Source: an uncultured Sphingomonadaceae bacterium | GTDB taxonomy: Bacteria > Pseudomonadota > Alphaproteobacteria > Sphingomonadales > Sphingomonadaceae | Direction: 5' to 3' | Assembly: GCA_937920575.1 (NCBI GenBank) | Contig: CAKZSF010000062.1 | Coordinates: 1 to 7,465 of the forward strand | DNA length: 7,465 nt | Translations under genes and position numbers: made by a program | Part shown: positions 1 through 5,626 of the stretch, piece after piece | How positions within the stretch are numbered: position 1 is the first letter of the stretch | Layout: the number at the start of each line of letters is the position of its first letter | The notes under the pieces: generated by a model | What the model saw: only the letters and a program-made list of their open reading frames with translations | Told to the model about the DNA's origin: nothing | The model's database searches: none

Positions 1-464
1 TCGCATTTCACGTTCATGAAGGGGAGGATGGTCCGGAAGCAGTTCATAAAACTGTCGCTACGCTGTTGTCTAAACACGGGCTCGAGCCTGAGAATCGCTG
101 GATCAACACCCGGGCGGGCAATATAGAAATCAGTGGCCGGCCCACGCCTGAGAGGCTGGTGGGTGAGCTTGCGCTGTGCCCACGCATTTACCAGTCTGTG
201 TTGATGCCGAGCGGCGATGTTGCCCTGTGTTGCATGGATTGGACGCTTGAGCATGTCCTCGGCAATTTGCTGGAGAGCGACTACGATGCCTTGTATGAAG
301 GGCCGGTGTTCCAGCACGTGTTGCGCGGCCAAGAAGATGACTCGATCGATATTCTGTGCCGCACTTGCGAAGTGGCCCGCACCAAGAAGCAGGTCTTGCT
401 CGAGAAATTCATAGTCGAAAGCCAGGCCAAACGTGCCGAGCATATGTCTCGTGAACCGTCCTAA
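1..464 (+). CDS. Radical SAM protein, C-terminal SPASM-domain part (5' end cut by window)
   Basis: The reading frame is open from the first complete codon at base 3, so this is the last 153 residues of a longer protein; the TTG at 66 is an internal Leu codon, not a credible start. The visible part carries an RAGN motif (bases 111-122), common near the radical SAM/SPASM junction, then a cysteine pattern typical of a SPASM domain: Cys (177-179), 11 residues, Gly, 4 residues, Cys (228-230, followed by a second Cys), a Leu-Gly-Asn motif, and a C-x2-C pair (357-359 and 366-368). Such domains bind an auxiliary [4Fe-4S] cluster in enzymes that modify peptides, proteins or other substrates. The catalytic CxxxCxxC motif should lie upstream, outside the window. 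The later CX5CX3C part of the full seven-cysteine SPASM motif is absent, so one auxiliary cluster is more likely than two. The substrate cannot be inferred. The gene ends with TAA and converges on the hydroxylase gene. Confidence 0.8.
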   Translation, partial: AFHVHEGEDGPEAVHKTVATLLSKHGLEPENRWINTRAGNIEISGRPTPERLVGELALCPRIYQSVLMPSGDVALCCMDWTLEHVLGNLLESDYDALYEGPVFQHVLRGQEDDSIDILCRTCEVARTKKQVLLEKFIVESQAKRAEHMSREPS

Positions 465-533
465 GCCCGTTTAGACAGGCCGAGCTGTACGCCATAAAAG
501 GGGCAACCCCGACAGGTCGCGGTGAATGTCCTC

Positions 534-554
534 GACCCCGCAGCGCTGCTGGTC
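534..554. terminator. Possible hairpin between convergent genes
   Basis: GACC (534-537) can pair with GGTC (551-554), around a perfect 10-base palindrome GCAGCGCTGC (540-549). It lies in the short gap between the radical SAM stop (464) and the hydroxylase stop (559), where a bidirectional terminator is expected. There is no T-tract on either side, so it is not a canonical intrinsic terminator, and no folding energy was computed. Confidence 0.25.
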
Positions 555-558
555 GTCG

Positions 559-1230
559 TCAAATCCCCTCAGCGGCCACATTTCCGACAGGTGCCGGTGG
601 GCTCGCCGCCCGGTCAAAATGTTCGAAGATCAGGTGAATCCGGTCTTCATTGCCATGATTGACCGCCCCGTGCGACACGATGTTGTTCACTTCATACGCC
701 TGCCCGGCCTCCAGATGGCGTTTATGACCGTCAACAAAGAACCATACGTCTGGATTGGTCTGCAGCGGCACATGCACCTTGTGCGAGGTGTAGTTTGAGC
801 CGCGTCCATCATAATGTGGTTCGATTGCTTCTTTGGCTGGCAGACGCGCGAGCATGACTTTGGAGTAGGCCCGCTCCTCATGCCCATATTGTTCAGTCAC
901 TGCGTCCATGATCGGCAGCAGAAAACGCTTCCAAATCGGCCAAGCGGGATTGTCGTAGCTTGCGCGCGGGTCAGCGTTGCCGGGCGTAAAGCGAAACACC
1001 ATGTGCTGCGTCTTGCCGAGTACGTCGAATTTGTTCTCTTTGACCGCGTCTTCAGCCTGCCAGAGCTGATCGCCCATGCGTTCGACCATCGCCAGCAGCG
1101 GCGCAATATCCACCGCGCCAAGATCGCGGTAATGCTCAGGCTTTGAAACCAACAGCATGCCCAACTCGTCTCGAGCGGAGTCTATGGGCTGGTCTTTGGG
1201 TTCGTCACCGGCGTTGTTCACATCCTGCAC
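559..1230 (-). CDS. Aspartyl/asparaginyl beta-hydroxylase-like Fe(II)/2-oxoglutarate oxygenase
   Basis: A 223-residue soluble protein with no signal peptide or membrane segment. The C-terminal half fits the Asp_Arg_Hydrox fold: H139-Y-D141, H150, H153, then H187, N191 and R197, followed by the core strand ending in IFEHF. The spacing matches the AspH family: first to second iron His 48 residues, then +10 to the Arg that would bind the 2-oxoglutarate carboxylate. The expected reaction is O2- and 2-oxoglutarate-dependent hydroxylation with release of succinate and CO2; the substrate (peptide side chain, lipid or small molecule) is unknown. The first start after an upstream stop is GTG at 1230. 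A second GTG at 1221 has an AAGG element 8 bases upstream and may be the true start, and an ATG also occurs at residue 25. The gene is alone on its strand, convergent with the radical SAM gene and divergent from the symporter operon. The family call is firm; the biological role is open. Confidence 0.85.
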   Translation of the reverse strand: MQDVNNAGDEPKDQPIDSARDELGMLLVSKPEHYRDLGAVDIAPLLAMVERMGDQLWQAEDAVKENKFDVLGKTQHMVFRFTPGNADPRASYDNPAWPIWKRFLLPIMDAVTEQYGHEERAYSKVMLARLPAKEAIEPHYDGRGSNYTSHKVHVPLQTNPDVWFFVDGHKRHLEAGQAYEVNNIVSHGAVNHGNEDRIHLIFEHFDRAASPPAPVGNVAAEGI

Positions 1231-1398
1231 CTTTGCAGCCCATCATGGTGCCGCTCAGATATCGCTGGCAAACGTGCAACACAAGCGAAACAGCCACCAA
1301 TCAGGGTTTGCGAAAAGACTGTCTCGCCCACGCACACGCGTGCTGCTAGCATGCCTATGATGCTCGGGAGAAATCCACGCATTCCATAGGGGGGAGCA
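1231..1398. promoter_or_regulatory. Divergent intergenic region, hydroxylase / symporter operon
   Basis: These 168 bases separate two divergent genes and should hold both promoters. Visible elements are a perfect 8-base palindrome CACGCGTG (1335-1342) and an inverted repeat AGCAT-7-ATGCT (1348-1364), both 35-65 bases ahead of the DUF4212 start, where an operator would fit. A TTGCGA occurs near 1308, but I find no convincing -10 partner. Short open frames crossing this region lack support. Promoter positions remain inferred. Confidence 0.35.
1388..1396 (+). promoter_or_regulatory. Strong ribosome binding site for the DUF4212 gene
   Basis: AGGGGGGAG lies 2 bases before the ATG at 1399; its AGGGGG part leaves a 5-base spacer. 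This purine run fixes the start of the small subunit gene. Confidence 0.7.
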
Positions 1399-1710
1399 AT
1401 GGACGACAAGACACCAACGGAAGAAACCAACGCGGCAGAGGCATCCTATTGGCGGGAGAATGTCCGCCTTCTGGTCACTTTGATGGCGATTTGGTTCGCC
1501 TGTTCATTCGGTGCGGGAATTCTGTTTAGGGACTTCCTCGACCAGTTCATGCTGGGCGGGTACCCTCTGGGCTTCTGGTTCGCGCAGCAAGGCTCGATCT
1601 ATATCTTCATCGGCCTGATCATCTTCTACTCGTGGAAAATCCATCGGATCGAGCAGCGCTATCATCTCGACGATGATGACGAGCAATCCGACAGCGAAAG
1701 CGAGGGATGA
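1399..1710 (+). CDS. DUF4212 protein, small subunit of a sodium:solute symporter
   Basis: A 103-residue membrane protein of the DUF4212 family (putative solute:sodium symporter small subunit). It has a hydrophilic N-terminus, a Tyr-Trp-x2-Asn-x-Arg motif (residues 17-23), a first membrane segment at about 22-43, the family hallmark PLGFWFAQQGSI (56-67), a second membrane segment at about 66-79, and a very acidic tail (91-103, mostly Asp, Glu and Ser). Members are almost always encoded directly before a VC_2705-type symporter, as here, and are thought to be an accessory subunit in the inner membrane; the mechanistic role is not established. Its stop overlaps the next ATG (ATGA at 1707-1710), which points to one mRNA and translational coupling. 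Length and motifs are normal for the family. Confidence 0.92.
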   Translation: MDDKTPTEETNAAEASYWRENVRLLVTLMAIWFACSFGAGILFRDFLDQFMLGGYPLGFWFAQQGSIYIFIGLIIFYSWKIHRIEQRYHLDDDDEQSDSESEG

Positions 1711-3491
1711 GCGGCATGGAGACGCAAACCCTGATCTATCTCTTCGTCGGCCTCAGCTTCGCGCTCTATATCGGTATTGCGATCTGGTCGCGGGCAGGAT
1801 CGACCAAGGAATTCTATGTCGCAGGCGGAGGGGTCAACCCGGTCGTCAACGGCATGGCCACCGCAGCAGACTGGATGAGTGCAGCCAGCTTTCTTTCGAT
1901 GGCAGGGCTGATTGCGTTCATGGGTTATGACGCCTCGGTCTATCTGATGGGCTGGACCGGCGGCTATGTGATGCTGGCGTTGCTGCTTGCGCCTTATTTG
2001 CGCAAATTCGGGCAGTTCACCGTACCTGACTTCATCGGGACGCGGTATTATTCATCAGCGGCGCGAGTGGTTGCAGTGATCTGCCTGATCTTCATCAGTT
2101 TCACCTATATTGCCGGGCAAATGCGCGGTGTGGGGATCGTGTTCTCGCAATTCCTGCAGGTCGAAATCACCATGGGCGTGATCATCGGCATGGGCATCGT
2201 GTTTATCTACGCAGTGCTCGGCGGGATGAAGGGCATCACTTACACGCAGGTCGCGCAATATTGTGTGCTGATCTTCGCCTATCTGGTGCCGGCCTTTTTC
2301 ATCAGTTTTATGCTGACGGACAACCCGATCCCGCAATTGGGGCTGGGATCGGCATTGAATGACGGTTCAGGCGTGTCCGTGCTGCAAAAGCTCGACAATG
2401 TGCTCGTGGAGCTCGGCTTCAATCAGTACACTGCAGGCTCCAAGAGCATGATCGACATGTTCTGCATCACCATGGCGTTGATGGTGGGCACCGCGGGCCT
2501 GCCGCATGTGATTGTGCGCTTCTTCACCGTGCCAAAGGCGTCGGATGCACGCAAATCGGCGGGCTGGGCGTTGGTTTTCATCGCCTTGCTGTACACCACC
2601 GCCCCAGCAGTGGGCGCGTTCGGCATGTACAATTTCGTCAATCAAACCAACGAGGTTGAGTATTCTGAGGCGCCGTCCTTCTTCACCAGCTGGGAAAAGG
2701 CAGGGCTGATCGCGTTTCAGGACAAGAATGGCGACGGCGTGATGCAATATCGCGCGGGCACCGCGTTTGATGGCAAGCCAGAATTCACTGGCGAGACCGG
2801 GCCGTCGGGCGAGCGTGCAATTGCCAATGCACCGGGCACAGACAACGCAAACGAGGTGTATGTTGACCGCGACATCATGGTTCTCGCCAATCCGGAGATT
2901 GCCAATCTGCCCGGCTGGGTCGTCGCCTTAATGGCCGCGGGCGGTTTGGCAGCGGCGCTTTCGACGGCAGCGGGCCTGTTGCTGGTGATATCCAGTTCAG
3001 TCAGTCATGATTTGCTGAAGAGCACTTTTGCGCCGAACATCTCGGCCAAAGGAGAGCTGCTCGCGGCACGGCTCGCGGCGACGGCAGCGATCGTGGTGGC
3101 GGGCTATCTCGGCATTTATCCTCCGGGATGGGTGGCGCAGGTGGTCGCGTTCGCTTTCGGCCTGGCAGCTTCCAGCCTGTTCCCGGCGATTTTCATGGGT
3201 ATCTTCTTTAAGGGGATGAACAAGGAAGGCGCGATTGCCGGCATGGTCTCCGGCCTGGTGTTCACGTTTACCTACATCGCCTATTTCAAGCTGATGAATC
3301 CGGAGGCGAATGTTGCGGCCAACTGGCTGTTTGGAATCTCTCCGGAAGGGATCGGCGTGATCGGCATGCTGATCAACTTCGCGGTTGCGATTGCAGTGGC
3401 CAGTTTTACGGCGAAAACACCTGCGGACATCCGCAAGCTGGTCGATTCAATTCGTGTGCCGCGCGGTGCCGGGGATGCGTCGTTGCACTAG
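1707..3491 (+). CDS. Sodium:solute symporter, VC_2705/acetate-permease-like subfamily
   Basis: A 594-residue inner-membrane transporter of the SSS family with about 12-13 hydrophobic segments. Recognisable parts are the first-helix region AGGGVNPVVNGMATAADWMS (39-58), the family block GTAGLPHVIVRFFTVP (261-276), and the helix LAAALSTAAGLLL (414-426), whose S419 and T420 fall where SSS proteins bind Na+ (Na2 site, as in vSGLT). A hydrophilic loop of about 80 residues (311-390) includes D339-K-N-G-D-G344, an EF-hand-like start. It resembles acetate permease ActP and the VC_2705 group paired with DUF4212. Together with the acsA gene next door, acetate or another short carboxylate is the likely substrate, though substrate was not demonstrated. 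ATG at 1707 overlaps the previous stop; an ATG at 1716 has GAGGG 9 bases upstream and may be the real start, shortening the protein by three residues. Confidence 0.93.
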   Translation: MSGMETQTLIYLFVGLSFALYIGIAIWSRAGSTKEFYVAGGGVNPVVNGMATAADWMSAASFLSMAGLIAFMGYDASVYLMGWTGGYVMLALLLAPYLRKFGQFTVPDFIGTRYYSSAARVVAVICLIFISFTYIAGQMRGVGIVFSQFLQVEITMGVIIGMGIVFIYAVLGGMKGITYTQVAQYCVLIFAYLVPAFFISFMLTDNPIPQLGLGSALNDGSGVSVLQKLDNVLVELGFNQYTAGSKSMIDMFCITMALMVGTAGLPHVIVRFFTVPKASDARKSAGWALVFIALLYTTAPAVGAFGMYNFVNQTNEVEYSEAPSFFTSWEKAGLIAFQDKNGDGVMQYRAGTAFDGKPEFTGETGPSGERAIANAPGTDNANEVYVDRDIMVLANPEIANLPGWVVALMAAGGLAAALSTAAGLLLVISSSVSHDLLKSTFAPNISAKGELLAARLAATAAIVVAGYLGIYPPGWVAQVVAFAFGLAASSLFPAIFMGIFFKGMNKEGAIAGMVSGLVFTFTYIAYFKLMNPEANVAANWLFGISPEGIGVIGMLINFAVAIAVASFTAKTPADIRKLVDSIRVPRGAGDASLH

Positions 3492-3520
3492 CCGGGCACA
3501 AGGTCGGCATTGGATGCGCA

Positions 3521-5461
3521 CTAGGTATTTTGGCGCCCTTCGATCAGGCTTTCGACGACGCTCGGATCGGCCAGTGTGGATGTGTCGCCTAGCGAGCCAT
3601 AATCATTCTCCGCAATCTTGCGCAGGATGCGGCGCATGATCTTGCCTGAACGAGTCTTAGGCAATGCAGGTGTCAGATGGATGTGATCGGGCGTCGCGAT
3701 CGGACCGATCTCTTTGCGCACATGCTGGTGCAATTCGGCGACGGTATCCGCTGAGCCTTCCTCGCCCGCGTTGAGCGTGACGTAGCAGTAGATGCCCTGA
3801 CCCTTAATGTCGTGCGGGTAACCAACCACGGCGGCCTCTGACACCAGAGGGTGCAGAACCAGCGCGCTTTCAACCTCAGCCGTGCCCATACGGTGGCCCG
3901 ACACGTTGATCACATCGTCCACTCGCCCGGTGATCCAGTAATAGCCGTCTTCGTCGCGCTTACACCCGTCGCCGGTGAAATATTTCCCGGCATAGGTGCT
4001 GAAATAGGTCTGCACGAAGCGCTCGTGATCGCCATAGACACTGCGCGCTTGCCCCGGCCAGCTGTGCGTGATGCACAGATTGCCGTCCGTCGCACCGTCC
4101 AGAACCGCGCCTTCATTGTCGACCAGCTGTGGCCGCACGCCAAACATGGGTAGCCCCGCGCTGCCGGGCTTCATGTCATGCGCAGCCGGTAATGTGGTGA
4201 TCATGCAGCCACCCGTCTCGGTTTGCCACCAGGTGTCGATAATCGGGCAGCGGCCTTCTCCGACCACGTCGTGATACCAGCGCCATGCCTCGGGATTAAT
4301 GGGCTCACCCACGCTGCCCAGCAGGCGCAGCGAAGACCGGTCGCGACTGGTCACAAAGTCGTCGCCTTCGCGCATGAGCGCGCGGATCGCGGTGGGGGCG
4401 GTGTAGAGGATGTTGACCTTGTGCTTTTCCACGACATCCCAGAACCGGCCATGGTCGGGATAGTTCGGCACCCCTTCGAACAGGATTTGCGTCGCGCCAT
4501 TCATCAACGGGCCGTAGACGATATAGCTGTGCCCAGTGACCCAGCCGATATCGGCAGTGCACCAGAACACTTCGCCCCCCTGTTCATGGTGCTGGTAATC
4601 GAAAATGTAGTTGAAGGTTGTTGCGGTCCACACGCCATAGCCGCCGGTGGTGTGCAGCACGCCCTTGGGCTTGCCGGTCGAACCGGAGGTGTAAAGTATG
4701 AAAAGGGGATCTTCTGCAGCCATCGGCTCGCAAGGGCAGTCTGCATCGGATCGCGCATCGTCAAACCAGTGGTCGCGACCGTCAGTCATGGCGATATCGC
4801 CGCCGGTGTGCTTGATCACCAGAACGGCATCGACATCCGCGTCCTCTATCTGGAGCGCGGCGTCGACATTGGCTTTGAGCGGCACGACCTTACTGCCCCG
4901 TAACCCCTGATCTGCAGTCACGACAAAGCGGCTGCCGCAATCCTCGATTCGCCCGGCCAGCGCTTCGGGAGAGAATCCGCCGAACACGACCGAATGGATC
5001 GCGCCGATCCGTGCGCAGGCCAACATTGCAGTCACGCCTTCGACAATGTTGGGCATATAAATCGTCACGCGCTCGCCCTTGGTCACGCCGATCGTTTTGA
5101 GCGCGTTGGCCATGGCAACAACTTCACGGTGAAGCTCGGCATAGGTGAGCGTACGCCCGGCGCTTGCCGGATCATCGGGCTCAAAGATCAGTGCCGCAAC
5201 GTCGCCTCGGCCTTCCTCTACATGGCGATCCACGGCATTGTGACACAGGTTGAGCACCCCATCGGCAAACCATTCGATGCTCACCGGATCAAACGATGCC
5301 TCGCCGCCTTTGGTTGGCGTCTTGAGCCAATCAAGCCGTTTGGCCTGATCCAACCAGAACGCGTCCGGATCGTCGATCGAGTGTTGATACATGGAGTCGT
5401 ATTGTTCGGCAGTGCAGTGGGTCGGTCGATCAAGCTGCGGACGTTGAACAAATGGGCTCAT
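3521..5461 (-). CDS. acsA: Acetyl-CoA synthetase (AMP-forming acetate--CoA ligase)
   Basis: A 646-residue cytosolic adenylate-forming enzyme that converts acetate, ATP and CoA to acetyl-CoA, AMP and PPi. It has the AMP-binding loop [11 protein letters not shown] (257-267); acetate-pocket residues V308, T309, V384 and W412, each two below the Salmonella Acs numbers V310, T311, V386 and W414; the [10 protein letters not shown] block (409-418); the hinge region [20 protein letters not shown] (494-513); and the C-terminal PKTRSGK motif with catalytic K607, the lysine that Pat-type acetyltransferases inactivate and CobB deacetylates in other bacteria. I chose ATG at 5461 because AGGAG sits 7 bases upstream (5473-5469) and family homology begins there; a TTG at 5506 would add 15 unlikely residues. 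Length is normal for Acs. It converges on the symporter gene, with stops 29 bases apart, forming an acetate uptake and activation module. No acetyltransferase or deacetylase gene is in view. Confidence 0.97.
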   Translation of the reverse strand: MSPFVQRPQLDRPTHCTAEQYDSMYQHSIDDPDAFWLDQAKRLDWLKTPTKGGEASFDPVSIEWFADGVLNLCHNAVDRHVEEGRGDVAALIFEPDDPASAGRTLTYAELHREVVAMANALKTIGVTKGERVTIYMPNIVEGVTAMLACARIGAIHSVVFGGFSPEALAGRIEDCGSRFVVTADQGLRGSKVVPLKANVDAALQIEDADVDAVLVIKHTGGDIAMTDGRDHWFDDARSDADCPCEPMAAEDPLFILYTSGSTGKPKGVLHTTGGYGVWTATTFNYIFDYQHHEQGGEVFWCTADIGWVTGHSYIVYGPLMNGATQILFEGVPNYPDHGRFWDVVEKHKVNILYTAPTAIRALMREGDDFVTSRDRSSLRLLGSVGEPINPEAWRWYHDVVGEGRCPIIDTWWQTETGGCMITTLPAAHDMKPGSAGLPMFGVRPQLVDNEGAVLDGATDGNLCITHSWPGQARSVYGDHERFVQTYFSTYAGKYFTGDGCKRDEDGYYWITGRVDDVINVSGHRMGTAEVESALVLHPLVSEAAVVGYPHDIKGQGIYCYVTLNAGEEGSADTVAELHQHVRKEIGPIATPDHIHLTPALPKTRSGKIMRRILRKIAENDYGSLGDTSTLADPSVVESLIEGRQNT

Positions 5462-5468
5462 GATGGAT

Positions 5469-5473
5469 CTCCT
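5469..5473 (-). promoter_or_regulatory. Ribosome binding site of acsA (decides start)
   Basis: The minus strand reads AGGAG, followed by 7 bases and the ATG at 5461. This near-ideal Shine-Dalgarno favours ATG 5461 over the upstream TTG at 5506. Confidence 0.8.
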
Positions 5474-5551
5474 ATGCGTTGCACCTGCCATACCTTTTTT
5501 CGTCAAAGATGCGTGTTCAAAAAAGGGTCAAACGACAATTCGCGAGGTGCA

Positions 5552-5581
5552 TTGCCGTGCTTCAGAAACGCAATCTGGATA
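5552..5581 (+). promoter_or_regulatory. Candidate promoter for the ABC exporter gene
   Basis: TTGCCG (5552-5557) and TGGATA (5576-5581) are separated by 18 bases and lie about 45 bases before the ATG at 5627. The -35 box is good; the -10 box is a weak match, and alphaproteobacterial promoters are loose, so this is tentative. Confidence 0.3.
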
Positions 5582-5626
5582 AAGTTCAAGCGCGCATGAC
5601 ACAAACCTTCCGGGAAAAGCCAATGA

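Larger units (their letters stand above)
5462..5626. promoter_or_regulatory. Divergent intergenic region, acsA / ABC exporter
   Basis: These 165 bases lie between two divergent starts and should carry both promoters. GTCAAA is repeated in direct orientation at 5502-5507 and 5527-5532 (25 bases apart) with a TTCAAA-like copy between. On the minus strand these read TTTGAC and contain TTGAC, like -35 boxes for acsA, but I find no good -10 partner. A T-rich run on the acsA strand lies between them. No convincing small gene is seen; a 14-codon frame at 5596-5640 is too short to support. Confidence 0.4.

Noticed and set aside
500..510. GGGG-CAA-CCCC hairpin after the radical SAM stop, considered as a terminator
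   Set aside because: The stem is only 4 base pairs with a 3-base loop and no T-tract follows.
526..798. 90-residue plus-strand frame after the radical SAM gene, considered as a precursor peptide
   Set aside because: Almost all of it is antisense to the hydroxylase C-terminus and it lacks a leader-like pattern.
1218..1430. 70-residue minus-strand frame across the hydroxylase-symporter gap
   Set aside because: It starts inside the DUF4212 gene, overlaps the hydroxylase start, and has no recognisable features or ribosome binding site; not credible as a peptide precursor.
3492..3520. Gap between symporter and acsA stops, considered for a bidirectional terminator
   Set aside because: No inverted repeat of useful length is visible in these 29 bases.
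4223..4903. 226-residue open frame on the plus strand opposite acsA
   Set aside because: It is a mirror of acsA codons with no family features and no ribosome binding context.
4994..5599. 201-residue open frame on the plus strand opposite acsA
   Set aside because: It lies antisense to a confidently identified acsA and shows no recognisable motif; long antisense frames are expected in GC-rich genes.
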